Positions 34,182 through 44,554 of a DNA stretch of 64,000 bases are shown here, piece after piece. The notes under the pieces are model-generated. The model was given only the letters and a program-made list of their open reading frames with translations. It was not told the origin of the DNA and made no database searches. The DNA lies in the NCBI GenBank assembly GCA_002733415.1, contig NVVR01000009.1, forward strand, positions 21,600 to 85,599. The letters run 5' to 3'. The position numbers were made by a program, and so were the translations under genes. Source of the DNA: Kordia sp. (GTDB taxonomy: Bacteria > Bacteroidota > Bacteroidia > Flavobacteriales > Flavobacteriaceae). Each line of letters begins with the position of its first letter. The stretch's first letter is position 1.

Positions 34182-37100
34182 TTATTCCTTAATCAATCTT
34201 TTAGTTATTTGATTCGTATCATCATTTATAGTTACAATATACACCGCGCTTTGAAGGCTTTGAATATTTATACTTTTTTCAGTATCCATATTTTTTAAAT
34301 CAGCCATTAATATTTTTCTTCCAGTAATATCATAAATTGCAACAGTATTTAACTTTAAATTACTTGGGTTTATAATATTAAGTACATTTTTAGCCGGGTT
34401 TGGATATATCCCTACTCCTCCTTCTAACAAATAATTGTCTTCAATATTTAATACTACTTGTGCTGTAAATTTAATATCATCAAGTGCTATATCAGAAAAG
34501 TGACTTGTTCCGGTTATAGCTCTGAATCGAAGCTTTACAACTTGACCTGTATATGCAGATAAATCAATAGCTTTTAACTTCCAAATATCTCCGCCTTGAT
34601 CACCTGAATATGGAGATATAATATCATTAATCCAATTTCCAGCTGAGAAAATATCTACATGCAAGCTCCCTACTGATGAACCATACATATGATACGCAAA
34701 TTCGAAATCATAATCGACATCTAAACTCAAACAATTACTTTCAAGTATAGCCGTAGTTCCAAAACAACTAGAACCTTCCGTATAAATATACTTACCTGAT
34801 CCTGAACCTGGATTATAATCTACACTTGGCCCTGTAGCTGTAGAAGGAGTCCCTCCTATATCAACTCTCCAATCAATTTCATCATCAGTACCGTTTGTTA
34901 AATTATTCCAAGAACCATTTAACACACACGTAGTTGTACCACAGTCACTTGTAGCACCACAAACTGTTTCTGCCTCAAAGTCATCATTAAAAGTCGTTGC
35001 AATAGCTCCTGCACTAACTGTAATGTATGAAGGTTTCGTTTCAGTATCATTATTAGTAGCATTTGTTGCTGTTAATGCTATAGTATATGTCCCAGCCGCT
35101 GTGAATTGAACCTGAGGATTCTGAGATGAAGCGTCAGTTCCTCCAGTGTAGTTAAAAGTTGTAGGTGTAATTGTCCATGACCATGAAGTTGGAGTAAATG
35201 CAGTATAATCCCTTAACACAAATGTGTTACCTACACATCCTGTTGTTGTATTTACATCAAAACAAGCAACTGGCGCAAGGTTTCCGGGATCTTTTAAATC
35301 ACTTTTCCAAAGTCCTTGACCATATGTTCCTGCATATAATTTATTTTCACAAACTTCCGTTGCATACTGTATTTCTAACTCAGTAATTTCTAAGTTAGGT
35401 AAATTCGTTTTATAAAGGGTCCAATCCGCTTGGTTATTATCTTTATAATAAACACCTACATCCATACCTATATACATCGCATCTACGGAACTTGTTTTGT
35501 CAATAACAATTGTGTTTAATGAAATATTTGGTAGTGTTCCTGAAATATCTGTCCAACTTCCACCACTATCAATTGATTCATATATATTATTACTCAAAGC
35601 AATAAATAAATGAGTAGGGTCAGTTGGGTCAATTTCAATATCTTCTGGCTCATTCCCTACAGGTAAACTCCCTCCTAAATCAGTCCAAGTTGGACTAGCT
35701 GAAGTAGCATTATTTGAACGATATAACTTATTGTCATATCTAGAAACATATACTATATCACTATTTGAAGGCGCTATAGCTATATCTCTAATATTACTCG
35801 TTCCAGAGAATGTAGATATTTTAGTCCAAACTACTGCTGTTGCAGCTGGAGTTTTCACATCATTAGAACGCCAAACATTATCATATCCTACAAGCATTCT
35901 TGCAGGTGTATTGGGATCTAATTTATATGGTGTTACCCAAGAACCAGCTTCATCAATTCCATTAACTCCATCAGCTGCAATTCGAGAAAAACCATTTCCA
36001 TTATCAGTAGAACGTCTGATATCACCATAGTATAATGCTCCATACATATAATTAGCATCTGTAGGATCTATTTCACACTCCATACCATCACCACCAATTT
36101 CTGTTCTAAATGAGTCATCTCTACTAATAGCAGTACCATTATCCTGGTATCCATTAATAACTAGACCTTTAGTAGTTTGCGATACCCCAATTTTATATAC
36201 TTGTGCAATGGCTAAACCACTACTTAAATCAGACCAATCTACTCCATTGTTTGTTGATGTATATAATCCCCCGTCATTACCACTATACAAGTTATTTGTA
36301 TGTGGTGAAAATTCTAATGCATGTTGATCCGCATGTACTCCATCTACACCACCTGAAGCACCAACCCAATATGACATACAAGTCATTGTTGTTCCTCCAT
36401 CAGTAGATTTCCACATATTAACTCCACCTGTGTATATATTATTTGCATTAGTTGGATCAGCAACGATTACCAAATCATACCAAGCTTGACTATCAGTACC
36501 TGAACCATCTATTTCATAGCCCAATATATTAGGTGTAGTTGTTTGGGTAGAAAAACTTGCGCCACTAGTAGTTGATTTATAAATACCAATAAGACCCGAT
36601 CCTCCACCAGCAATTAAATACACCCAGTTTGGTTCGTTAACAGATACAGCCAAAGCAATCCTTGATGCTCCAACTGGCACACCAGAAGTTACTGGTGAAA
36701 ATGTAGTTCCACCATCAGTAGATCTATGTACTTGTGAACCTGCAGCATATACAATACTTGAATTTGTTGGGTGATAAACAATGTCCTTTGGATTATTACC
36801 TAAAGAAGAAGATTGAGTCCAATTACTACCTCCATCAATAGTTTTATATACACGATAATTACTTGCCGCAGCTAACATTTTATTAGGATCAGCTGGATCC
36901 ATAATCAACTCATTTATGGTTTTATTCCCCATACCAGTATTATGTGAGCTCCAAGTTACTCCTCCGTCAGTACTTTTCCATACTCCATATCCGGGGGAAT
37001 CAGCACCATCTCTATCACCAGTAGCGATAAACATTGTATCGGGTGTAGTTGGATGAATTACAATACTAGACACTCCTAATCTTGTCAGTCCACCAGAAAG

Positions 37101-37613
37101 CTCAGTCCATGTTGAACCATTATTGGTCGTTTTCCATACTCCTCCCGCTGGTGCACCAACAAAAATTGTATTAGCGTCGGTAGGATGAAATGTAATACAT
37201 GTTAACCTACCACTTCCATTTAACTGCCCAGTACCATTTGAAGGTAGCGGTGTTGGTCCAACTATTTCCCAAGTACCAGTGCCAGAATCATATGATTTAT
37301 TTAAGGTATTATTATTTTGATGCTCTCTAAAATATTTTTTTATTTCATTTAGTGTGTTACCAGCAGGAGGGAAATTTCCATTTTCATCAACTCTAGCTTC
37401 CCAATAATATTCCCAGCGTTTAAATTGTTTTATCCCCACCCCTTTAGGTATTTTACTCTGCCCTTTCACAACAGATTCATAATAGATATTAAAATCTCGC
37501 TGTATGTCATAAAAATTATTTTCATGATCATACATCATGTTTTGCCATTTATCCTGACTAAAGGCTAAGGCCGTTAGGGATAAGACTAAAATAAATAAGT
37601 ACTTTTTTTTCAT
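34182..37613 (-). CDS. Large secreted BNR/VPS10-like repeat protein with T9SS sorting domain
   Basis: About 1143 aa from MKKKYLFILVLSLTALAFS (signal peptide; ATG at 37613). At least ten BNR/sortilin-type repeats (KTTNNGSTW, KSTDGGVTW, TSTNNGVDW, RSTDNGNGF) suggest one or two beta-propellers up to residue about 780. A PKD domain follows (FTAAGTYTIALTATNA), then a jelly-roll-like region, and a C-terminal type IX secretion signal (GIYPNPAKNVLNI, YDITGRKI). It should be exported by the T9SS and fixed to or released from the cell surface. Carbohydrate or protein binding is plausible; no peptidase motif is seen. Confidence 0.92.
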   Translation of the reverse strand: MKKKYLFILVLSLTALAFSQDKWQNMMYDHENNFYDIQRDFNIYYESVVKGQSKIPKGVGIKQFKRWEYYWEARVDENGNFPPAGNTLNEIKKYFREHQNNNTLNKSYDSGTGTWEIVGPTPLPSNGTGQLNGSGRLTCITFHPTDANTIFVGAPAGGVWKTTNNGSTWTELSGGLTRLGVSSIVIHPTTPDTMFIATGDRDGADSPGYGVWKSTDGGVTWSSHNTGMGNKTINELIMDPADPNKMLAAASNYRVYKTIDGGSNWTQSSSLGNNPKDIVYHPTNSSIVYAAGSQVHRSTDGGTTFSPVTSGVPVGASRIALAVSVNEPNWVYLIAGGGSGLIGIYKSTTSGASFSTQTTTPNILGYEIDGSGTDSQAWYDLVIVADPTNANNIYTGGVNMWKSTDGGTTMTCMSYWVGASGGVDGVHADQHALEFSPHTNNLYSGNDGGLYTSTNNGVDWSDLSSGLAIAQVYKIGVSQTTKGLVINGYQDNGTAISRDDSFRTEIGGDGMECEIDPTDANYMYGALYYGDIRRSTDNGNGFSRIAADGVNGIDEAGSWVTPYKLDPNTPARMLVGYDNVWRSNDVKTPAATAVVWTKISTFSGTSNIRDIAIAPSNSDIVYVSRYDNKLYRSNNATSASPTWTDLGGSLPVGNEPEDIEIDPTDPTHLFIALSNNIYESIDSGGSWTDISGTLPNISLNTIVIDKTSSVDAMYIGMDVGVYYKDNNQADWTLYKTNLPNLEITELEIQYATEVCENKLYAGTYGQGLWKSDLKDPGNLAPVACFDVNTTTGCVGNTFVLRDYTAFTPTSWSWTITPTTFNYTGGTDASSQNPQVQFTAAGTYTIALTATNATNNDTETKPSYITVSAGAIATTFNDDFEAETVCGATSDCGTTTCVLNGSWNNLTNGTDDEIDWRVDIGGTPSTATGPSVDYNPGSGSGKYIYTEGSSCFGTTAILESNCLSLDVDYDFEFAYHMYGSSVGSLHVDIFSAGNWINDIISPYSGDQGGDIWKLKAIDLSAYTGQVVKLRFRAITGTSHFSDIALDDIKFTAQVVLNIEDNYLLEGGVGIYPNPAKNVLNIINPSNLKLNTVAIYDITGRKILMADLKNMDTEKSINIQSLQSAVYIVTINDDTNQITKRLIKE

Positions 37614-37715
37614 AATTATCATTTTTGATGAAGAATTCATCAAATATAATTCATTTATTTTAATCAAACCCACTAAGTCTATAGGACAATAATAACATAT
37701 GTTTGTACACAAAAA

Positions 37716-37744
37716 AAAAGCTCTCAATATAATTGAGAGCTTTT
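37716..37744 (-). terminator. Rho-independent terminator of the M16 peptidase gene
   Basis: AAAAGCTCTCAAT pairs with ATTGAGAGCTTTT around ATA. On the minus strand a nine-base U-run continues. It lies 22 bp after the peptidase stop. Confidence 0.92.
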
Positions 37745-37765
37745 AAATCTTAAAAGTGATTATGT

Positions 37766-40741
37766 TTACAACTTCACCTTTTCATTTTCGTAATTGAATA
37801 AATAATCAATGTCCATTTCTTGTACTTTTCCCAGTTTAGATAAAGCTTTCATGTCAACATCTTTCTTGTTTCCGATAACTAATACATTGTATTTTTCACC
37901 TTTAATGTTCTTATTGAAAAACACTTTTAAATCTTCCATTGACATATTTTTAATGGTGTTATACATCGCCTCTCTATTGTCATTATCAATACCTAACTTT
38001 TGAAGACGTTCATACGACCAGAAAATATTAGACTTGGTAATACGTTGTGCTGCAATTTTCTTTAACGTAGCTGCTCTTGCTGCCTCAAATTGCTCAGTAG
38101 CTGCTGGCATATCATTCATTAAATCCATCATTGCATTAACTGCTTGCTCCATTTTATTAGCCTGAGTACCTACATAAGCCATTACATAATTTGCCTCTCC
38201 TTTTTTAGATGCATTTCTATAACTAGAAAAAGCTGAATATGCTAATGATTTCGATTCTCTAATTTCTTGGAATACAATTGAAGATAATCCACTACCAAAA
38301 TACGTGTTAAACAAAGTAGAAGCTGCAATGTTTTCTGCTTTAAAAGGCTCTCCTTTTGCTAGTAAAAGTATCTCTGCTTGAACCATATCATAATCAACAT
38401 AATATACATTTCCTCCTGTATCATTTTGAATATATTCAGTAGCCTTAGGATATTCTTTTAAATCAGCTGAAATTTTATGGTTTTTATTTAAAGCTGAAAC
38501 AGCTGCTGAAACATCTTTACCGTAATAGAAAATACGTTGTTTATAGTTACGCATATCTTTTACTGCAGCTACTAATTCTTCCGGATTAATAGCTTCTAAT
38601 TCATCTAATTGATAAATATTACGTAAACGTGAATTTTTACCATATTGTCCGTAGTTATATAATCCATTCCAAAGAATATTTCCTTTTTGAGTTTTATCAT
38701 CTAACCTACCTTTAGCTATTTTTTCTACATATTTATTGTACGTATCTTGATTCGCTATTGCATTTTCCCACAAGTGCTCTAATAAAGCCAAACCTTCATT
38801 TAGGTTTTCTTTTAAACCACTAATTCCTACATATGATTTATCATTAGCTGTACTTACATGATAGTTAATTCCTAATTTGTAAAACTCTTTTTTAAGTTGC
38901 TCAGGTGTATACTTATCAGTTCCTAAATAATCAAGATACCCAACTGCTAAACCAAGTTTTTTATCGTTGTCTTTACCCATGTCAAAAATGATATTCAAAT
39001 CGAATAAATCATTGTTTTTATTTTCAACATAAGATACTTCTACTCCATTCTCTAAAGTAGTTTTCTGTAATTCTTTATTATAATCAATAAATAACGGGGC
39101 AATCTCTTTTGACTCTTTCTTATTAAAAGCCTGTAAAAACTCTGATTGCTTCCCTCTATTTAAATTTATCGGGGTAATACCAGGGTTTTTTACCTTAGTA
39201 ATATTTTTATCTTCTCCTTTACGTTTGTAGGTAATTACGTAATTATTTTTATAAAATGAATTTGCAAACGTTACTAACTCTTCTTTAGTTATTTTTTTCA
39301 ATTCATCTAAAAAAGCAACTTTATTTGTCCAATTTTCATGGTGTATAAACGCATTATAATACGCACTCGCTAAAGCAGTATTGTTTTCATATTGACGTGT
39401 TTGAGATAATTTTAAATCATTAACTACAGCCTCAATCATCCATTCATCAAATTCCCCTTTCTTCAATTTTTCAATTTGAGCCAGAAGTAAATCTTTAACT
39501 TCATCAAGAGTTTGCCCTTCTTTTGGAGACCCCGTAAACTGATGGTACCCATAATCATTTAAGAAGGTTGGAGAACATCCACCACGTTGAACTGCTTGTT
39601 TTTGATTTAAGTTTAAATCAATTAAACCAGCATTCCCATTAGCTAAAATCATATCAGCCAAAGTCAATAATTTTTCTTCTTTAGTTCCAATTGCTCCTGA
39701 ACGGAACGCTACGGATATACTTTCTGCGGTAGGACCAAAAACTTCACTAGAAATTGGAGCAGTAATTGGTTCTTCTTTTGGTAATTCAGGATGTACAACT
39801 TCTTTACGTTCCATTTTTCCAAAAGCACTATCAACCATTGCTATTGTAGTATCAAAATCAAAATCACCTACTAAAACTACAGCCATGTTATTTGGAACAT
39901 AGTATTTGTTGAAGTAATTATGAATGTCAATCATAGAAGGATTCTTTAAATGCTCCGCAGTACCAATAGTAGACTGTTGTCCGTATGGATGATTAGGGAA
40001 TAAATCCTTTAACATAGCCGCATAACGTTTTCTGAAATCACTATCTTGTCCACGATTGAACTCTTCAAATACAGCTTCTAATTCCGTATGGAATAAACGC
40101 AGTACCAACTCGCTAAAACGCTCACTTTCTACAGACAACCATTTTTCTAATTCATTAGCTGGAATCTTGTTTTTATATACTGTTTCTTCAAACCAAGTAT
40201 GTGCATTTGTACCTTCTGCTCCTAATGAACTAATCATTTTATCATATTCATTTGCAATAGAATGATTAGATGCCTCCAACGAAGCTTCATCAATTTTCCT
40301 GTATAGGGTTAACTTTTTTGCAGGATCTTGTTCCGCTCTGTGTTGCTCATATAGATTCGATATTTTTTCTAAATGCCCCTTTTCTTCTTCCCAATTAGCA
40401 GTACCAATTTCATGAGTACCTTTAAATACCATATGCTCTAAATAGTGTGCTAATCCAGTAGATTCTTTAGGATCGTAATTAGAACCTGCACGTACAGCGA
40501 TATACGTTTGGATTTTAGGTTCTTCAGTGTTTTTACTTAAATACACTTTTAGACCATTGTCTAAGGTATATAAACGTAATCCTGTAGGGTCATTTTCTAC
40601 AGTTTCATACGCATATCCTTTTGCATCATTTTGCTGGTTTACAGCATAGGTTTTTTCTTGACTTACTTCATTTGAAGAGTCCGATTTCTTACAACTTATT
40701 ACTAAAATACATAGCAATAAGAGATATGTTAGTTTTCTCAT
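37766..40741 (-). CDS. M16 family metallopeptidase lipoprotein
   Basis: 991 aa. A lipoprotein signal (YLLLLCILVISCKK, Cys 17) is followed by two M16 units. The first carries the inverted zinc motif HYLEH (residues about 99-103) with the distal Glu in the FEEFNRGQDS region (EAVFEEFNRG). The second unit, about residues 550-990, is the usual inactive half (YVDYDMVQAEILLLA, YFGSGLSSIVFQEIRESKSLAYS). Insulinase-type peptidases degrade peptides in a closed chamber; this one should face the periplasm or surface. A long palindrome lies 27 bp upstream of the ATG. Confidence 0.95.
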   Translation of the reverse strand: MRKLTYLLLLCILVISCKKSDSSNEVSQEKTYAVNQQNDAKGYAYETVENDPTGLRLYTLDNGLKVYLSKNTEEPKIQTYIAVRAGSNYDPKESTGLAHYLEHMVFKGTHEIGTANWEEEKGHLEKISNLYEQHRAEQDPAKKLTLYRKIDEASLEASNHSIANEYDKMISSLGAEGTNAHTWFEETVYKNKIPANELEKWLSVESERFSELVLRLFHTELEAVFEEFNRGQDSDFRKRYAAMLKDLFPNHPYGQQSTIGTAEHLKNPSMIDIHNYFNKYYVPNNMAVVLVGDFDFDTTIAMVDSAFGKMERKEVVHPELPKEEPITAPISSEVFGPTAESISVAFRSGAIGTKEEKLLTLADMILANGNAGLIDLNLNQKQAVQRGGCSPTFLNDYGYHQFTGSPKEGQTLDEVKDLLLAQIEKLKKGEFDEWMIEAVVNDLKLSQTRQYENNTALASAYYNAFIHHENWTNKVAFLDELKKITKEELVTFANSFYKNNYVITYKRKGEDKNITKVKNPGITPINLNRGKQSEFLQAFNKKESKEIAPLFIDYNKELQKTTLENGVEVSYVENKNNDLFDLNIIFDMGKDNDKKLGLAVGYLDYLGTDKYTPEQLKKEFYKLGINYHVSTANDKSYVGISGLKENLNEGLALLEHLWENAIANQDTYNKYVEKIAKGRLDDKTQKGNILWNGLYNYGQYGKNSRLRNIYQLDELEAINPEELVAAVKDMRNYKQRIFYYGKDVSAAVSALNKNHKISADLKEYPKATEYIQNDTGGNVYYVDYDMVQAEILLLAKGEPFKAENIAASTLFNTYFGSGLSSIVFQEIRESKSLAYSAFSSYRNASKKGEANYVMAYVGTQANKMEQAVNAMMDLMNDMPAATEQFEAARAATLKKIAAQRITKSNIFWSYERLQKLGIDNDNREAMYNTIKNMSMEDLKVFFNKNIKGEKYNVLVIGNKKDVDMKALSKLGKVQEMDIDYLFNYENEKVKL

Positions 40742-40767
40742 TTAAAAAATTGATTATAGTTGCTTTA

Positions 40768-40824
40768 AAAATAAGCATAAAAAAAACGCTATCAAATTGA
40801 TAGCGTTTTTTTTATGCTTATTTT
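40768..40824 (-). terminator. 57-nt near-perfect palindrome, sucD terminator
   Basis: Two perfect 28-nt arms (AAAATAAGCAT, A8, CGCTATCAA and its inverse) flank one A. It contains a standard GC stem with U-runs, so it should end the leftward sucD transcript. It lies only 27 bp before the peptidase ATG, so it could also fold in that gene's leader or act as an attenuator. Confidence 0.9.
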
Positions 40825-40871
40825 ATGTTTTTCCTAGCAGTATTAATTACCTTAAAAAAATAGTTTTTTAA

Positions 40872-41756
40872 TTAGGCATTAACAGCGGCCAATACTTCAG
40901 CAACTTTAGCTCCAATTTCTGCAGGAGAATCTACTACGTAAATTCCACATTCTCTCATGATAGCTTTTTTAGCTTGAGCAGTATCGTCAGTTCCTCCAAC
41001 AATAGCACCGGCATGTCCCATTGTTCTTCCAGCAGGAGCAGTTTCACCTGCGATAAAACCAATAACAGGTTTTTTACTTCCACTAGCTTTATACCAGTTT
41101 GCAGCATCAGCTTCTAACTGACCACCAATTTCACCTATCATAACTACTGCTTCAGTTTCTGGGTCGTTAATTAATAATTCAACAGCTTCTTTAGTTGTAG
41201 TTCCAATAATTGGATCTCCACCAATACCTATTGCAGTAGTAATTCCTAATCCTTCACGAACAACTTGATCAGCAGCCTCGTAAGTTAACGTACCTGATTT
41301 AGACACAATTCCTACAGTACCTTTTTTGAATACAAAACCTGGCATAATACCAACTTTAGCCTCACCTGGAGTAATAACCCCTGGACAGTTAGGTCCGATT
41401 AAACGAGCATCACTAGCTTTTACATATGCATTAGCTTTGATCATGTCAGCAACAGGAATACCTTCAGTAATTGTAATAATTACTTTAATACCCGCGTCAG
41501 TAGCTTCCATAATTGCATCAGCAGCAAATGCTGGTGGCACAAAAATAATAGTAGTATCCGCTCCAACTTTTTCAACAGCCTCTTGAACTGTATTAAATAC
41601 TGGTTTACCTAAGTGCTCTTGCCCCCCTTTACCAGGAGTAACTCCACCTACAACATTTGTTCCATAATCAATCATTTGACCAGCATGGAATGTTCCTTCA
41701 CTACCTGTGAAACCTTGAACTATAATTTTTGAATCTTTATTTACTAAAACACTCAT
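40872..41756 (-). CDS. sucD: Succinyl-CoA ligase, alpha subunit
   Basis: 294 aa. CoA-binding Rossmann domain ([27 protein letters not shown]), [34 protein letters not shown] and the phospho-His region [10 protein letters not shown]. With SucC it makes ATP or GTP from succinyl-CoA in the TCA cycle. sucC is not in this window, so the subunits are encoded apart. The gene sits at the end of a run with NTF2-like and LpxD-like genes. Confidence 0.98.
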   Translation of the reverse strand: MSVLVNKDSKIIVQGFTGSEGTFHAGQMIDYGTNVVGGVTPGKGGQEHLGKPVFNTVQEAVEKVGADTTIIFVPPAFAADAIMEATDAGIKVIITITEGIPVADMIKANAYVKASDARLIGPNCPGVITPGEAKVGIMPGFVFKKGTVGIVSKSGTLTYEAADQVVREGLGITTAIGIGGDPIIGTTTKEAVELLINDPETEAVVMIGEIGGQLEADAANWYKASGSKKPVIGFIAGETAPAGRTMGHAGAIVGGTDDTAQAKKAIMRECGIYVVDSPAEIGAKVAEVLAAVNA

Positions 41757-41817
41757 TTTTTTAATTTTTTATAATTGTTACAAATGTAATTTTTTCTATC
41801 TAACTAATAAGCTTTTA

Positions 41818-42228
41818 TCAGGAAACTTTCACTGATAAATATGCATTATTATCTACTGCATTTTCGTCAGCCATTTGACTCATTTCATGACAGCGGAATA
41901 ACTTACCTTCTTTTACTTCCCAAATAGAGATAAAATGCGCTAAACATATTTCTTCTTCAGGATGATCAAATGAGATTACATAATACGTATAACGCACTGT
42001 TACAAAATTATTTTCTGCAATAATATGACTAATTTCCGGCCTTAACTCTTTAAATGAAGCCGCAATACGTTTACCGTGTTCAATAATATCATTGAAATTA
42101 AATTTTACAAAACCCGCACTACTACTCCAATACAATTCACATTCTGGATGAATGAAGGATTTTAAAACGTCTTCATTTTTATAAAAATCTGATTCGTAAA
42201 ACGATTTGACTAGTTCTTTTGGGTTCAT
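41818..42228 (-). CDS. NTF2/SnoaL-like protein
   Basis: 136 aa with the cone-shaped alpha+beta pattern of the NTF2-like superfamily: MNPKELVKSFYESDFYKNED, HPECELYWSSSAG, ISHIIAENNFVTVRYTYYV, HFISIWEVKEGKLFRCHEM. Members bind small hydrophobic ligands or act as isomerases; the substrate is unknown. It lies 6 bp after the LpxD-like gene and before sucD. Confidence 0.85.
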   Translation of the reverse strand: MNPKELVKSFYESDFYKNEDVLKSFIHPECELYWSSSAGFVKFNFNDIIEHGKRIAASFKELRPEISHIIAENNFVTVRYTYYVISFDHPEEEICLAHFISIWEVKEGKLFRCHEMSQMADENAVDNNAYLSVKVS

Positions 42229-42234
42229 ACAATA

Positions 42235-43164
42235 TTATTTCAATTTCTTTATTATTTCTGGTAGTTTTCTAATATAAGCCATTTCTTTGAAACGTTCTCT
42301 AGCCTCAACTGCTGGAGAACCAAAGTATTTTTTATTCTCATCGGTAGAATGTCCTAAACCAGACTGTGCAAAAATCTCTGTGCCTTTTGCGATAGTAATT
42401 CCGCTTTTAACACCTACTTGCCCCCAAAGAATAACCTCATCTTCAATTACAACGCATCCTGCTACTCCAACTTGAGATGCTAGTAAACATTTTTTTCCGA
42501 CTATAGTATCATGTCCTATTTGAACTTGATTATCTAATTTTGTACCAGCACCAATAGTAGTTGAAGCTGTAACTCCTCTATCAATAGTACAAGACGCTCC
42601 AATATCAACATTGTCTTCTACAACAACATTACCTCCAGAAATTAATTTATCTCTAAATTCGGGTCTGCTTTTATAATAAAAAGCATCTGCCCCTAAAACA
42701 GTACCTGAATGTATTGTTACATTATTCCCTATAACAGTATTGTCATAAATAGAAACATTCGCATGAACTAAACAGTTGTCGCCAATTATCACATTATTTC
42801 CTACAAAAGCATTAGGTTGAACAATAGTATTTTCTCCTATTTTTGCAGAAGCTGAGATAGCACCTGTGGCTTTTTCAAAAGGCTTAAAGTAATTTGTTAG
42901 TTTATTAAAATCTCTAAATGGATCATCCGAAATTAACAATGCTTTGCCTTCTGGACAATCAACTTGTTTATTTATCAAAACAACTGTTGCAGCAGATTCT
43001 AAAGCAGCATCATAATACTTAGGATGATCTACAAAAACAATATCACCTGCTGTAACTACATGGATTTCATTCATTCCCAAAACAGGAAAATCAGCAACTC
43101 CAACATAATCAACATCAATAATTGTTGCTATTTGTGATAAGGTATGTATTTGTGGGAATTTCAT
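42235..43164 (-). CDS. LpxD-like acyltransferase (second paralogue)
   Basis: 309 aa from MKFPQIHTLSQIATI (ATG at 43164, 1 bp after the upstream methyltransferase stop). A short N-terminal domain (HVVTAGDIVFVDHPKYYDAA) leads into hexapeptide beta-helix repeats (IGENTIVQPNAFVGNNVIIG) with His in VQIGHDTIVGK at the LpxD catalytic position. It belongs to the efp-lpxA-lpxC/fabZ-lpxD run, a stable gene order in Flavobacteriaceae. Whether it acylates UDP-glucosamine or another sugar is unknown. Confidence 0.88.
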   Translation of the reverse strand: MKFPQIHTLSQIATIIDVDYVGVADFPVLGMNEIHVVTAGDIVFVDHPKYYDAALESAATVVLINKQVDCPEGKALLISDDPFRDFNKLTNYFKPFEKATGAISASAKIGENTIVQPNAFVGNNVIIGDNCLVHANVSIYDNTVIGNNVTIHSGTVLGADAFYYKSRPEFRDKLISGGNVVVEDNVDIGASCTIDRGVTASTTIGAGTKLDNQVQIGHDTIVGKKCLLASQVGVAGCVVIEDEVILWGQVGVKSGITIAKGTEIFAQSGLGHSTDENKKYFGSPAVEARERFKEMAYIRKLPEIIKKLK

Positions 43165-43165
43165 A

Positions 43166-43930
43166 TTACTTTTTTTTACCAAACAAGACTACTCTTGCAA
43201 AAAACACGTGCATGAATGGTATTTTTGAACATAGAACATCTAAATTAAATCCAAATTTATTTAGCCAATTACCATAATTTTTATCCCCATATATTTTTAA
43301 TGAAATAAAACCAAATATTACACTAAAAAAATCCATAAAATAATGATCAAATGTAAACTTCTTCTTTATTATTTTAAAATCAGAAGATACTAATGCATGT
43401 TCATCTGGAGTTCTTTCTTGCGGATTTAATTTTCTATAAATCTTGTATAAAGGGTTCATGTTTAAAGGCTCTAAAAAAATAATAATTCCATTAGGCTTCA
43501 AAACTCTATGCACATGAGACAATGTTTTCTCTATATCAAGGTGATGAAGTATTGCTCCACCAATAACTACATCAAATGATTCATCTGGGAAAGTTAAATT
43601 ATTAGCATCCATCAAATGAAATTCTGTTTCAAAAGAAACGCCCTTAGCGTGATCAATCCCTGTTTGTAATTCCGTTTCAGATATATTAATACACGTTAAC
43701 TTCTTAGGTACAACCTTGTTTTTTATCCAGTCAGACCAAACATAAGAACCTAATTCTAAAACTTCTTTACCTTCAGTAACTTGAATAACTTCATTTAATA
43801 GCTTTCGCTCTCTATTATATGAAAAATGAAATGCATGCCTACGTAGAGGTTTAATTTTTTTTCTGTCAAGCTTTTTGTTATTCCAATAATCTTGTTCAGT
43901 TTTATTTATTTCTTCTCTAGATTTGCTCAT
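43166..43930 (-). CDS. Class I SAM-dependent methyltransferase
   Basis: 254 aa. SAM motifs VLELGSYVWSDWIK, FHLMDANNLTFPDESFDVVIG and ILHHLDIEKTLSHVHRVLKP place it in the Methyltransf_11 type. The C-terminal 80 residues are hydrophobic and Phe/Tyr-rich (FDHYFMDFFSVIFGFI), possibly membrane-associated. Such enzymes near lipid or glycan genes often methylate quinones, lipids or sugars, but the substrate is not deducible. It lies between efp and the LpxD-like gene, with gaps of 7 bp and 1 bp. Confidence 0.87.
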   Translation of the reverse strand: MSKSREEINKTEQDYWNNKKLDRKKIKPLRRHAFHFSYNRERKLLNEVIQVTEGKEVLELGSYVWSDWIKNKVVPKKLTCINISETELQTGIDHAKGVSFETEFHLMDANNLTFPDESFDVVIGGAILHHLDIEKTLSHVHRVLKPNGIIIFLEPLNMNPLYKIYRKLNPQERTPDEHALVSSDFKIIKKKFTFDHYFMDFFSVIFGFISLKIYGDKNYGNWLNKFGFNLDVLCSKIPFMHVFFARVVLFGKKK

Positions 43931-43937
43931 TTTACTA

Positions 43938-44504
43938 CTATGCTTTAACCCTCTCTTTATAAGTTCCTTTTTCAGTTTCTACCTTAATTTTATCTCCTTC
44001 ATTGATAAATAAAGGCACATTTACAGTTGCTCCAGACTCAACAGTAGCTGGTTTTGTAGCATTTGTAGCAGTATTTCCTTTAACACCAGGTTCTGTATGT
44101 GTAACTTCTAATACAACCGTAGCTGGCATATCAACAGATAATGGCATTTCATCTTCAGCATTAATTAACACAGTAACTACTTCTCCTTCTTTTAATAATC
44201 CAGGAGCATCAAGAGAGTTTTTCTCTAAAGTAATTTGGTTATAATCCTCAACATTCATAAAATGGAATGTATCACCTTCTGGGTATAAAAACTGAAACTT
44301 CTTAGTTTCAACACGTACTTCATCTAATTTTCTTCCTGAAGGGAATGTGTTATCAATTACTTTCCCTGAAGTAACACTTTTTAATTTTGTTCGAACAAAA
44401 GCTGGTCCTTTCCCTGGTTTTACATGTAAAAATTCAATAATTTTATAAATATCATTATTATACCTAATACATAATCCGTTTCTAATATCTGAAGTAGTTG
44501 CCAT
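43938..44504 (-). CDS. efp: Elongation factor P
   Basis: 188 aa from MATTSDIRNG (ATG at 44504); an ATG five codons earlier gives a tail unlike other EF-Ps. KOW-like domain I with the loop VKPGKGPAFVRTKL; the loop Lys (about residue 32) is the residue modified in many EF-Ps. Two OB domains follow. It rescues ribosomes stalled at polyproline. No EpmA/EpmB genes are nearby. Confidence 0.98.
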   Translation of the reverse strand: MATTSDIRNGLCIRYNNDIYKIIEFLHVKPGKGPAFVRTKLKSVTSGKVIDNTFPSGRKLDEVRVETKKFQFLYPEGDTFHFMNVEDYNQITLEKNSLDAPGLLKEGEVVTVLINAEDEMPLSVDMPATVVLEVTHTEPGVKGNTATNATKPATVESGATVNVPLFINEGDKIKVETEKGTYKERVKA

Positions 44505-44554
44505 AATCTTTGCCCACAAGAGCGGGTATCTTTTTAATTAAACTTAATTTTCTC

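Noticed and set aside
35198..36406. Plus-strand ORFs inside the T9SS protein gene
   Set aside because: They are antisense shadows of the BNR-repeat gene with no own features.
37614..37727. Longer N-terminus of the T9SS protein
   Set aside because: The signal peptide begins at the ATG at 37613; the extra 38 residues contain an unrelated stretch.
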